From Acidimicrobiia bacterium (GTDB lineage Bacteria; Actinomycetota; Acidimicrobiia; Spongiisociales; UBA5794): 48,770 nt of DNA. The translations under genes were made by a program, and so were the position numbers. Position 1 is the stretch's first letter, and each line of letters opens with the position of its first letter. Below the pieces are notes generated by a model. The model was not told the origin of the DNA and searched no databases. It was given only the letters and a program-made list of their open reading frames with translations. The DNA lies in the NCBI GenBank assembly GCA_024762335.1, contig JANTHO010000013.1, forward strand, positions 1 to 48,770, written 5' to 3'. This document shows positions 15,005-22,777 of this stretch, piece after piece.

Positions 15005-16669
15005 CTAGCGGAGGGCCTCCGTCGCGGTGGCTCGGAGACGTTCGTGGACTGCGACGTTCCTTTCCCGATCAGTTCTCAGTTCGATCAGGTTCGGGCCGGA
15101 TGCCGAGACGATGGCGGAACGGAGATCCGGGGGCGACTCGACGATCCGGGCGGGGATGCCGAAGGCTTCCGCGATCGGGACGAGCGAGAGATCCTGCGGT
15201 GTCCCGAACAGCCTCTCGAACGATTCCGGGAGCAGAGACCCTGCCTGGGGCAGGAAGTGGAAGATTCCCCCACCGTTGTTGTTGATCACCACGATCGTCA
15301 CCGAGAGACCCATTCGGGCGATCATGCCCAACGCTGTGGCGTCGTGCAGGGTTGACAGATCTCCGACGAGTGCCACGACCCGACGACCGTCCGATGCGGC
15401 GGCACCGGCGGCGGACGAGAGGACGCCGTCGATCCCGTTCGCTCCGCGGTTCGAGAGTACCGCCAGATCGCCACGTGGTTCTCCCGCGAACGAGTCGAGA
15501 TCGCGGATTGGCATGGACGATCCCGCATAGACCGTTGCGCCGGTCGGCGCGGATTCCCAGACGATCCGTGCGATGGCAGGCTCGTTGGGGAACGGCTCGG
15601 ACTCGAGTGCGGCCGTTACCGCGCCACCGACCGAGTCATCGGCTTGCCGCCAGGCGTCGATCCAGGCAGGAGGGCCGGACTCCGTTCGCCCGGCAAGGTC
15701 GGCGAGCGTGATCGCGGGATCCGCCCTGTATGCGGACGAGACCGTTGCGAGGGGATCGTTCCCGGAGATGTCGCCGATGGCGATCTGTTCCGCGCCGGTC
15801 TCTTGCAGCCACGACCAGATCGGGCGAGAGGTCGGGACCGGACCGATCCTCACGATGACCTCAGGATCGTGGCTCCGAAGGTAGCCCGCTGCGGCCATGA
15901 GATCTCCGTAGACGACGGTCGATGGAGATGGGAACCGGCATTGGACATCTGCGATGACGGGGACCTGCGCCTGTCCGGCGAACATTGCCGCGGCAGCGGC
16001 GAACCCGGCGCGTTGGTGGCCGCCGGCAACGATCAGGGAGCGTCGACCCGAGAGGCGCTCGGCCAGTTCGGCCAGGCTCTCGGGCGGCAACTGGACATCC
16101 CCCCGACCGTGGCGCAGAGACGAGGGAGGTGCCGGTCGTGTGGGCGTTGCGAGCGGTTCCCGGAACGGGAAATTGAGGTGGACGGGCCCTTGAGGTGCTG
16201 CCAAAGCCGTCGTCCATGCTCTCACGGCGAGCGACGGTGCCGCCTCCGCAGTGGACGCGTCTGGGACACCGACATCGTGGAACATCCTGGTGGCGCTCCC
16301 GTAGAGATCGATCTGGTCGATCGTCTGCGGTGCGTGGACGCCGCGAAGTTCCGGCGGCCGATCTGCCGTGAGGACGAGCAACGGCACCCCGGCCTGATCC
16401 GCTTCAGCGACCGCGGGGTGGTAGTTCGCCGCTGCCGTACCGGACGTACAGATGAGGGCAACCGGGATACCGCTCTGCTTCGCTACTCCGAGAGCGAAGA
16501 ACGCCGCCGAACGCTCATCCAGGATGACGTGCGTCTCGATCCGCGGTTCCGTGGCGAATGCGAGCGAGAGAGGCGTGTTGCGGGAACCGGGGGAGATGAC
16601 GACGTGCCGGAGGCCGAGATCGGCGAACGCGCCGGCGAGCCGTGTGACGAGGGCTTCTGTTGGATCCAC
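15005..16669 (-). CDS. menD: SEPHCHC synthase
   Basis: A 554-residue thiamine-diphosphate enzyme. It joins isochorismate and the succinic semialdehyde unit from 2-oxoglutarate to make 2-succinyl-5-enolpyruvyl-6-hydroxy-3-cyclohexene-1-carboxylate. The N-terminal Pyr domain has ISPGSRNTPL, ILDERSAAFFALG and ICTSGTAAANYHPAV. The middle domain includes TADRPPELRG and NFPFREPL. The C-terminal PP domain has SNRGANGIDG and the ThDP/metal motif running from GDLSTLHD to NNNGGGIF. The length is usual for MenD. It starts with GTG at 16669, 7 nt after a TAACCT -10 element, with no Shine-Dalgarno site. Downstream it converges with menF across the repeat island. Confidence 0.95.
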   Translation of the reverse strand: MDPTEALVTRLAGAFADLGLRHVVISPGSRNTPLSLAFATEPRIETHVILDERSAAFFALGVAKQSGIPVALICTSGTAAANYHPAVAEADQAGVPLLVLTADRPPELRGVHAPQTIDQIDLYGSATRMFHDVGVPDASTAEAAPSLAVRAWTTALAAPQGPVHLNFPFREPLATPTRPAPPSSLRHGRGDVQLPPESLAELAERLSGRRSLIVAGGHQRAGFAAAAAMFAGQAQVPVIADVQCRFPSPSTVVYGDLMAAAGYLRSHDPEVIVRIGPVPTSRPIWSWLQETGAEQIAIGDISGNDPLATVSSAYRADPAITLADLAGRTESGPPAWIDAWRQADDSVGGAVTAALESEPFPNEPAIARIVWESAPTGATVYAGSSMPIRDLDSFAGEPRGDLAVLSNRGANGIDGVLSSAAGAAASDGRRVVALVGDLSTLHDATALGMIARMGLSVTIVVINNNGGGIFHFLPQAGSLLPESFERLFGTPQDLSLVPIAEAFGIPARIVESPPDLRSAIVSASGPNLIELRTDRERNVAVHERLRATATEALR

Positions 16670-16676
16670 GATGGCG

Positions 16677-16682
16677 AGGTTA
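16677..16682 (-). promoter_or_regulatory. Putative -10 of menD, leaderless start
   Basis: TAACCT on the minus strand lies 7 nt before GTG 16669. It sits in the 50-bp gap to the divergent DUF1648 gene. Confidence 0.45.
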
Positions 16683-16707
16683 CCGCCGGCCGGGATCGTG
16701 CGGCTGG

Positions 16708-16713
16708 CATACT
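16708..16713 (+). promoter_or_regulatory. Putative -10 of the DUF1648 gene, leaderless start
   Basis: CATACT is followed by 6 nt and ATG 16720. The first base deviates from TANNNT, but the key A and final T are present. Confidence 0.35.
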
Positions 16714-16719
16714 GGGCAC

Positions 16720-17652
16720 ATGCAGGAGAGATCCGGTCGCTGGTGGCTCATCGTCGTCGTCCTGCCTGCGGTCGTCGTCGTGGCCGCTGCATTACCGCTC
16801 GTCGTCCTCCGGGATCGGTACCCCGACCCGATTGCCGTTCACTGGTCTCTGGGTGGGGCGCCGAACGGATCGATGCCGATGGCGATCTACGGACCGGCGA
16901 TGATCGGCGGGATGGCTGCGGCACTTGCTGCGCTGATCGCCGGATCGCGCCGGAGTCTTCCCTCGGCGCCGCTCACGTCGTTCGTCGCGTTCATCATGGG
17001 CCTTCTCGCTGCGGTCAACGCCCAGATCGTCATTTTCAACCTCGACGTTCCTTCGTGGGAAGACGCGGGACACATGACTCCCGTCTGGCTGATCGGCGTC
17101 GTCGCCGTGGGGCTCGTGTCGGGGTGGATCGGCTGGCTCCTCGCCGGGGGCACGGAAGGTGTCCCGGCCGACATGCCGATCGAGAGGATGACGGTGGCTC
17201 GCGACACGTGGTCTGGGCGTGCTTCGAACACGGGGCTGCTCGCAATCGCTGCACTTCCGGTCCTGCTTATCGTGACCGTATCTCCGTTGGTGGCCCCGTT
17301 GCTGGTGTGTATCTCGTTCGCGGTCGTCGTGTTCTCGTCGGTCACGGTCGACGTCGACTCTGACGGTGTGACGATCTCGCTCGGTCCGTTCGCGTGGCCG
17401 AGACGGCACATTGCTCACGCGGGCATCACGGACGCTGCGGCCTTCGAGATCCAGCCCATGTCGTACGGCGGCTGGGGGTATCGGCTCCGATCCGGGGTCC
17501 GCGCCTACATCGTTCGGAGTGGTGAGGCGATCCGGATCGGCGTCGTCGACGGCCCGGATGTTCTCGTGACCGTCGACGGTGCGGCCCAGGGAGCGGCGGT
17601 GATCGAATCGTTGATCGCTCGCCGGTCAGCCGATGAGGACCCCGACCGATAG
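16720..17652 (+). CDS. DUF1648-type membrane protein
   Basis: About 310 residues. Five or so hydrophobic segments fill the first 210 residues, and a soluble C-terminal beta-rich region with a PH-like strand pattern follows. The loop after helix 1, with IAVHWSLGGAPNG, carries the His-Trp and Gly-x-Pro pattern typical of DUF1648. The function is unknown; related proteins occur near growth-immunity or protease-linked loci in Gram-positive bacteria. ATG 16720 is chosen for its upstream -10 and because helix 1 starts soon after. The upstream in-frame ATG at 16660 lies inside menD. It is divergent from menD, and its 3' end overlaps that of menA by 27 bp in convergent orientation. Confidence 0.8.
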   Translation: MQERSGRWWLIVVVLPAVVVVAAALPLVVLRDRYPDPIAVHWSLGGAPNGSMPMAIYGPAMIGGMAAALAALIAGSRRSLPSAPLTSFVAFIMGLLAAVNAQIVIFNLDVPSWEDAGHMTPVWLIGVVAVGLVSGWIGWLLAGGTEGVPADMPIERMTVARDTWSGRASNTGLLAIAALPVLLIVTVSPLVAPLLVCISFAVVVFSSVTVDVDSDGVTISLGPFAWPRRHIAHAGITDAAAFEIQPMSYGGWGYRLRSGVRAYIVRSGEAIRIGVVDGPDVLVTVDGAAQGAAVIESLIARRSADEDPDR

Positions 17653-18498
17653 CAGAGCGGCAAAGACCAGTTGCAGGCGAGCGGTCGCCTTCAGAACGCC
17701 GATGAGTGGTGGTCCCGCCGTCTCGGTGAAGATCGTGCGAATCGGTGCGATGGCGAGGGGGAGCGCGGCCAGCGTGAGCATGCTCCAGGACGGCAGCGTG
17801 CCGGTCGACACACCGATCCCGATGACGACGAACGCTCCGATCACCATCGTTGCGTACAGCCACCGACCTGCCGTCCTCCCGAAGATCACTGCCAGCGTCC
17901 GCTTTCCTGCGACACGATCGGTATCGACGTCGCGGGTGTTGTTTGCCACGAGGATCGCGGCGGCGAGCAGACCGATCGCCACGCCTGCTATCCATGCATC
18001 AGCCGGCATCGTCCGGTCGTGCACGTACCGCGTGCCGACGGTGGCGACGAGACCGAAGAAGATGAAGACGAACAGCTCTCCGAGTCCGAAGTAGCCGTAG
18101 GGGATCGGTCCGTTCGTGTATCCGAGCGCAGCGACGATCGAGACGACGCCGATGGCGAGGATTACCCAGCCGGCGAGCCAGATCAGGTAGAGACCGGCAA
18201 CCGATGCGAGGCCGAATGCAACGGCGATACCTCGCTTCATCTGTGAAGAGGAGAGCAGTCCGGTCGCCACCGCACGCGTCGGGCCGATGCGGGCTTCGGT
18301 GTCGGCACCCTTCTCCGCGTCTGCGAGATCGTTGGCGAAGTTGACTCCAACCTGGATTGCAAGAGCGGCGAACAGGATCACTGCGAACGCGTCCCATCGG
18401 AACACGGAAGCCGCCGCTGCCAGTGCGCTCCCAACGATCACTGGTGCTGCGGCTGCGGGGAGAGTCGCGGGACGCGAAGCGAGAACCCACGTGTTCAC
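17626..18498 (-). CDS. menA: 1,4-dihydroxy-2-naphthoate polyprenyltransferase
   Basis: A 290-residue membrane enzyme of the UbiA superfamily. It attaches the polyprenyl chain to 1,4-dihydroxy-2-naphthoate, giving demethylmenaquinone. About eight membrane helices are visible. The two metal-diphosphate motifs are present: NFANDLADAEKGAD near residue 53 and NNTRDVDTDRVAGKRT near 185. The N-terminal SRPATLPAAAAPVIVGSA is typical of MenA. It starts with GTG 18498, preceded by AAGGA at a good distance, and follows menB by 18 bp, so the two form an operon. Its 3' end overlaps the convergent DUF1648 gene by 27 bp. Confidence 0.95.
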   Translation of the reverse strand: MNTWVLASRPATLPAAAAPVIVGSALAAAASVFRWDAFAVILFAALAIQVGVNFANDLADAEKGADTEARIGPTRAVATGLLSSSQMKRGIAVAFGLASVAGLYLIWLAGWVILAIGVVSIVAALGYTNGPIPYGYFGLGELFVFIFFGLVATVGTRYVHDRTMPADAWIAGVAIGLLAAAILVANNTRDVDTDRVAGKRTLAVIFGRTAGRWLYATMVIGAFVVIGIGVSTGTLPSWSMLTLAALPLAIAPIRTIFTETAGPPLIGVLKATARLQLVFAALLSVGVLIG

Positions 18499-18516
18499 AG
18501 GCAGTCCTTCACGGTT

Positions 18517-19407
18517 TCAGAAGTGCCATGGGAAGCGGCTGTAATCCTGGTCGCGCTTGTCCAGGAACGAATCGCGACCCTCCGCTGCTTCGGCGGTGCC
18601 GTAGGCGAGACGTGTCGCTTCGCCCGCAAAGAGTTGTTGCCCGACGAGGCCATCGTCGGGGAGATTGAACGCATACTTCAACATCCGTTGCGCGGTCGGG
18701 CTCTTCGCCACGATCTCGCGCGCCCACTGGAGCGCCTCCGTCTCGAGATCGGCGTGGTCGATCACGGCGTTCACCATGCCCATGTCGAACGCTTCCTGAG
18801 CCGAGTAGTCGCGGCCGAGGAAGAAGACTTCCCGGGCTCGCTTCTGACCGACCTGGCGTGCGAGGAGTGCCGAGCCGTACCCCCCATCGAATGAGGCAAC
18901 GTCGGCATCGGTCTGCTTGAAGACGGCATGCTCTCTCGATGCCAATGTGAGATCACACACCACGTGCAGACTGTGGCCGCCGCCGACGGCCCAGCCCGGC
19001 ACGACGGCGATCACGACCTTCGGCATGAACCGGATCAACCGCTGCACCTCGAGGATGTGGAGACGGCCCAGTCTCGCCGGATCGATCCCCTCGGCCCCCT
19101 CATACTGGTAGCCGTCCGCTCCCCGGATGCGCTGATCCCCTCCGGAGCAGAACGCCCATCCGCCGTCTTTGGGGGAGGGCCCGTTGCCCGTCAGCAGCAC
19201 GGCACCTACATCCGACGTCATGCGGGCGTGGTCGAGTGCCGTGTACAGCTCATCGACGGTGTGCGGCCGGAAGGCGTTGCGCACTTCAGGCCGGTTGAAC
19301 GCGATCCGGACGGCGCCGACGTCGCGCGCTCGGTGGTAGGTGATGTCGGTGAAGTCGAACCCGTCGATAGGGTCCCATGCGGCAGGATCGAAGATATCTG
19401 ATGTCAC
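18517..19407 (-). CDS. menB: 1,4-dihydroxy-2-naphthoyl-CoA synthase
   Basis: A 296-residue crotonase-family enzyme. It closes the second ring of the naphthoquinone from o-succinylbenzoyl-CoA. Diagnostic segments are IAFNRPEVRNAFRP, FCSGGDQRIRG, PGWAVGGGHSLHVVCDLTLA (oxyanion hole) and TDADVASFDGGYGS, which distinguishes MenB from fatty-acid crotonases. The C-terminal tail ends in YSRFPWHF. It begins with GTG 19407, 8 nt after a TACAGT -10 element that overlaps the menE promoter on the other strand. It is first of the menB-menA operon. Confidence 0.95.
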   Translation of the reverse strand: MTSDIFDPAAWDPIDGFDFTDITYHRARDVGAVRIAFNRPEVRNAFRPHTVDELYTALDHARMTSDVGAVLLTGNGPSPKDGGWAFCSGGDQRIRGADGYQYEGAEGIDPARLGRLHILEVQRLIRFMPKVVIAVVPGWAVGGGHSLHVVCDLTLASREHAVFKQTDADVASFDGGYGSALLARQVGQKRAREVFFLGRDYSAQEAFDMGMVNAVIDHADLETEALQWAREIVAKSPTAQRMLKYAFNLPDDGLVGQQLFAGEATRLAYGTAEAAEGRDSFLDKRDQDYSRFPWHF

Positions 19408-19414
19408 GACCCGA

Positions 19415-19421
19415 TACTGTA
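19415..19421. promoter_or_regulatory. Symmetric bidirectional -10 shared by menB and menE
   Basis: The 7-mer TACTGTA reads TACTGT on the plus strand and TACAGT on the minus strand. TACTGT ends 10 nt before ATG 19431 of menE, and TACAGT ends 8 nt before GTG 19407 of menB. The two start codons are only 23 bp apart, so separate non-overlapping core promoters would not fit between them. Both transcripts would have no leader or one of a few bases. Confidence 0.5.
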
Positions 19422-19430
19422 GTGAGAAGT

Positions 19431-20711
19431 ATGTCCGACATCCTTCCGCACGAGTGGGTCGAGATCCACGCCGGGACGCACCCCGATGCCCCTGCTGTGG
19501 TCTCAGGAGATGCCGTCCTCACGTACGGCGAGTTGAACCGACGGGCGAGCGAACATGCGGACCGACTGATCGATGCAGGGGCACGTCCCGGAGACCTCAT
19601 CCCGCTCCGTGCCACGCCGTCACTCGAAACGATCGTCACAATGATCGGTGCGGCCCGGTGCGGCGGTGTTATCGCTCCGTATGGACCTCACCGGATCGAG
19701 GATGGAGGTTCGGTTGATGTCGACGTTCACGCCGTCGTGCCGACGTCGGGGAGTACCGGTCGACCGCGTGGTGTGTTGCTCACCCGACGCAACATTGTGT
19801 CGGCTGTTCAGAGCTCACAGCGACGGTTGGGGAACGAAGCTGCGGACCGATGGTTTCTGGCCCTTCCGTTGTTCCACGTCGGTGGGCTCTCCATCGTCTG
19901 GCGAAGTCTCACCGCCGGCGGATCGATCGAGTTGCTTCCCCTCTTCGAGCCGGGAGCCGCTGCGAGGGCCCTGCGGAGCGGATCCGTGACGATGGCGAGC
20001 CTCGTCCCGACCATGCTGCAGCGGATTCTCGACACGGAACCCGGTCCGTACCACGGGTTGAAAGCCGTTCTCCTCGGCGGCGCCAGGGCAGACGTGTCCC
20101 TCGTCGAGCGGGGGCTCGATGCCGGTATGCCCGTGCTCCAGACCTACGGTATGACCGAGGCGTGTTCGCAGGTGGCCACCGTCGTGCCCGGCACCGCTCG
20201 CGAATCGCTCGGGACGGCCGGTCCGATCATGGACGGGTTCACCGTGGAGATCGTCGGGGGCGAGATCGCGGTCGACGGGCCCGCCGTTTCCCCGGGATAT
20301 CTCCATGAAGCTCCTCGCACGGGCCCTTACATGACCGGCGATCTCGGACGGTTCGACTCGTCGGGCCGCCTCATCGTCGAAGGGAGGCGGGATGGCATGA
20401 TCATCAGCGGCGGGGAGAATATCCATCCTGCCCCGATCGAGGCTGCCATCGAGGAGCACCCCGCGGTGGATTGCGCGGTCATCGTCGGGGTCCCCGACGA
20501 AGACTGGGGTGAGGCCGTCGTGGCCATCGTTGAGGCAGACATCGACGCAGCCACGCGGATCAAGGATTCGATCAAACATCGACTCCCCCGGCACGAGGTG
20601 CCGAAGCGCTGGATCTTCACCGATCACATCACTCTTCTCCCCAACGGCAAACCGGACCGCCGATCAGCGCGGGAACTGGCGATCAAGACCCTCGACACCG
20701 AAACCGAATAG
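19431..20711 (+). CDS. menE: o-Succinylbenzoate--CoA ligase
   Basis: A 426-residue member of the ANL adenylate-forming superfamily. It activates o-succinylbenzoate to its CoA ester for MenB. It shows the P-loop TSGSTGRPRG, the adenylate motif QTYGMTEACSQ, the hinge region MTGDLGRFDSSGRL, the DGMIISGGENIHP segment and the catalytic lysine in LLPNGKPDRR. I chose ATG 19431 because the in-frame ATG at 19377 would lie inside menB. It is divergent from menB across 23 bp and convergent with the nitrilase across a repeat-bearing spacer. Its assignment as MenE rather than another acyl-CoA ligase rests partly on the men context. Confidence 0.93.
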   Translation: MSDILPHEWVEIHAGTHPDAPAVVSGDAVLTYGELNRRASEHADRLIDAGARPGDLIPLRATPSLETIVTMIGAARCGGVIAPYGPHRIEDGGSVDVDVHAVVPTSGSTGRPRGVLLTRRNIVSAVQSSQRRLGNEAADRWFLALPLFHVGGLSIVWRSLTAGGSIELLPLFEPGAAARALRSGSVTMASLVPTMLQRILDTEPGPYHGLKAVLLGGARADVSLVERGLDAGMPVLQTYGMTEACSQVATVVPGTARESLGTAGPIMDGFTVEIVGGEIAVDGPAVSPGYLHEAPRTGPYMTGDLGRFDSSGRLIVEGRRDGMIISGGENIHPAPIEAAIEEHPAVDCAVIVGVPDEDWGEAVVAIVEADIDAATRIKDSIKHRLPRHEVPKRWIFTDHITLLPNGKPDRRSARELAIKTLDTETE

Positions 20712-20896
20712 CTTCCAACCCTGTCCACGTTTCAGTCGATGCCGAGGTTCACAGGAGAGGTGAGGCGGTGGACGGTTCTTCGTCTCTACCACGCCAGTGG
20801 GGGAGACGCGATCGAGCTGTTGCTCGATCGCAGAGGCGGTGTTCCGACGCACCCGTAGCTGCATTCGGTCTCCGTATCGCCTTTCTGCCTCCGTGC

Positions 20897-20950
20897 GGCC
20901 CCCTCTGCCCTCCGGGCATCTCCCCCACCTCGCCGGTGGGGGAGAATGAG
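20897..20950 (-). repeat. GC-rich intergenic repeat, copy C (inverted)
   Basis: On the minus strand it reads CTCATTCTCCC, then an intact hairpin, then the GATGCCCGGAGGGCAGAGGG core. The hairpin arms are CTCCCCCACC (20920-20929) and GGTGGGGGAG (20935-20944) with a 5-nt loop. It has the same stem as copy B, about 6 kb away and inverted. Confidence 0.88.
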
Positions 20951-20966
20951 AAGAGGCCCGATGTCT

Positions 20967-20999
20967 CAGACAAACCGTGGATTCAGGCTGAAGGGGAGG
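20967..20999 (-). repeat. Repeat side module, displaced copy
   Basis: 28 of 33 bases match 14607-14639. Here it precedes the hairpin by about 22 bp in the reading direction, whereas near copy A it follows the core. Confidence 0.7.
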
Positions 21000-21025
21000 A
21001 AGAGGACGGGGGAGGGGGAGAGCGG

Positions 21026-21970
21026 CTAGTTGGGTGGGGGTTCGAAGGTCACCGGGGGCTTTTCGCGTTCGTCGACGGTGAGGGTGAAGATATCGGGACG
21101 GGCGTAGTGGCCGGTTGGATCGAAGTCGAACATGCCCCGGGTGATCTCGCCCAGATCGAGTTCGGCGGTCAAGATCACTTCACCGTTGCGGTCCGGTCCG
21201 GCAAGGAACGTCCCGTGCGGATCGATGATGGCGCTGCCGCCGCCGATCAGCACCGTGTCCGGGTCGTCACCGTATGACGTGTGGTAGTCGTCCGGGTAGT
21301 CGCTCCGTGTGGCGTATTGGTTCGCCGAGAGCACGAAGGTTCGGCCCTCGAGAGCGATGTGTTGCATCGTCGAGGCCCATCGCTCCCGGTCGTCGACCGT
21401 CGGGGCACACCATATCTGCACTCCCTTCCGGTAGAGGGCGGCACGATAGAGCGGCATGTAGTTCTCCCAGCAGATCGCCGCCCCGAGCATGCCGACCGGC
21501 GTGTCGACGACCGGCATGGTCGAGCCGTCGCCGAAGCCCCAGATGAGGCGCTCCGCGGCAGTTGGCATGAGCTTGCGATGAACACCGAGGAGTTGTCCGT
21601 CAGGGGCGAGGAAGATGACGGAGCAGTAGAGGGTCCCGCCGTCGCGTTCGATGACCCCGGTAACGAGATGGACTCCGGCTGATGCTTCGGCGATGCGTTC
21701 GAGTTCGGGGCCGGGAAGAGTTATGGCTCCGTCGGAGTAGCGGCGGAACCAGTCCCTACCTTCCTCGGTGCGGCTCCCGACGACCGCTCCGAAGTCGTGC
21801 CCCTTCGGGTAGCCGCCGATGAAGGCCTCCGGGAAGACGACGAGATCGGCTCCGGCCCGTCGCGCATCCGACGTGAGATCGCCGAGCTTCTCGATCGTGG
21901 CGGGCGTGTCGAACGCAAGAGAGCCGGCCTGCACGACCGCTGCGATGATGGGGGATCGGCGTTCGATCAT
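21026..21970 (-). CDS. Nitrilase
   Basis: A 314-residue carbon-nitrogen hydrolase of the true nitrilase branch, which turns nitriles into carboxylates and ammonia. The catalytic triad is visible: Glu48 in FPEAFIGGYPKG, Lys133 in HRKLMPT and Cys167 in AAICWENYMPL. The GGYPKG and ICWENYMPL contexts are typical of nitrilases rather than amidases. The substrate is not predictable; indole-acetonitrile, aliphatic nitriles and cyanide are all used in the family. It follows the CHAD gene by 9 bp and is last of a four-gene operon. Convergent menE lies across repeat copy C, which may protect or end the transcript. Confidence 0.92.
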   Translation of the reverse strand: MIERRSPIIAAVVQAGSLAFDTPATIEKLGDLTSDARRAGADLVVFPEAFIGGYPKGHDFGAVVGSRTEEGRDWFRRYSDGAITLPGPELERIAEASAGVHLVTGVIERDGGTLYCSVIFLAPDGQLLGVHRKLMPTAAERLIWGFGDGSTMPVVDTPVGMLGAAICWENYMPLYRAALYRKGVQIWCAPTVDDRERWASTMQHIALEGRTFVLSANQYATRSDYPDDYHTSYGDDPDTVLIGGGSAIIDPHGTFLAGPDRNGEVILTAELDLGEITRGMFDFDPTGHYARPDIFTLTVDEREKPPVTFEPPPN

Positions 21971-21979
21971 GGGAGGACC

Positions 21980-22777
21980 CTACCGGAGTCCCACGGCCGC
22001 TTCGATGGTGTGTCGGAACGACTCGGGCTGGTGGGAGAAGATTCCGCTGCCGTCGGACAAGGCCTTCGAGCGGAACTCGTCCCGTCTGAGCCGTGAACGC
22101 CGGGCAATGGCCGAAAAACCGGGTTCGCCGGATCGGTGCTCCGCGACCTCGATCAGGACGGTCTGATCGTGCTCGCTCCCCAGGTTGTCTCCCAGCGTCC
22201 GGAACGGCCCGACGACCGGCTCCGGAGCGTGGAGTGCTTCAAGTTGATAACGCAGGTACTTCGCCCGGCGCCGCCACCGGTGGAAGGCTGCGGCGTCTGG
22301 TGCAGATCGGGCGGTCTCGAACTCCATCTGGCCTTTTCGATACGTTCGTTCTAGGCCGGAGCCGATGGACTTCGGGCCGGGACTCTGCCCCATCACATAT
22401 TGCCATCGAGAGACGATGGCTCCGATGCGGTCGAGAACCTCCGTCCGGATCGTTCGCTCGAATCCGCTCATGACCTGCGCATGGTCGGAGATCAGAACAG
22501 CGAGGGTTGCATCATCCGCTCCGAGATCGCGGGCGGTTTCGATGATCACGAACGCATCGCGTGCCGGAGCGAGTAGACGGGCAGTGTCGCGAAGTGCCGC
22601 GTTCTCGGTGCGATACGTGTTCGTTCCGATCGACCGTCTGGCGAGCCGCAGATAGGCGCGAAGGCGCTTGATGCCCGTCCTCGTGCGGTGCACGGCATCA
22701 TCGATGTCGCCGGTTGTGGCGATGAGCGTTGCGAGGGATTCGAGTCGCTCGAGTTCAACGGCGGCGAGGTCGTTCAT
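21980..22777 (-). CDS. CHAD domain protein
   Basis: A 265-residue helical protein. The CHAD hallmarks are two basic histidine helices: HRTRTGIKRLRAYLRL near residue 30 and HRWRRRAKYLRYQLE near 165. CHAD domains bind inorganic polyphosphate and localise to polyphosphate granules in some bacteria. No fused CYTH triphosphatase domain is present. The start overlaps the stop of the GH57 gene (ATGA), so the two are co-translated. A link between polyphosphate and the glycan or peptide hydrolases of this operon is possible but unproven. Confidence 0.88.
   Translation of the reverse strand: MNDLAAVELERLESLATLIATTGDIDDAVHRTRTGIKRLRAYLRLARRSIGTNTYRTENAALRDTARLLAPARDAFVIIETARDLGADDATLAVLISDHAQVMSGFERTIRTEVLDRIGAIVSRWQYVMGQSPGPKSIGSGLERTYRKGQMEFETARSAPDAAAFHRWRRRAKYLRYQLEALHAPEPVVGPFRTLGDNLGSEHDQTVLIEVAEHRSGEPGFSAIARRSRLRRDEFRSKALSDGSGIFSHQPESFRHTIEAAVGLR

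Larger units (their letters stand above)
20712..21025. other. Gene-free spacer between convergent menE and nitrilase
   Basis: 314 bp that contain repeat copy C (20897-20950) and the displaced side module (20967-20999). No supported gene is present. The short minus-strand readings, for example 20749-20973, are repeat translations. Confidence 0.8.

Noticed and set aside
14379-15285. Short readings across the menF-menD island on both strands
   Set aside because: They translate the GC-rich repeats, giving EVGEMPGGQRG-type peptides, with no ribosome site and no family match.
15644-16903. Plus-strand reading opposite menD
   Set aside because: An Arg/Cys-rich low-complexity shadow. The minus strand has all MenD motifs.
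20749-20973. Minus-strand reading in the menE-nitrilase spacer
   Set aside because: It is repeat copy C read as protein, with no start signal.
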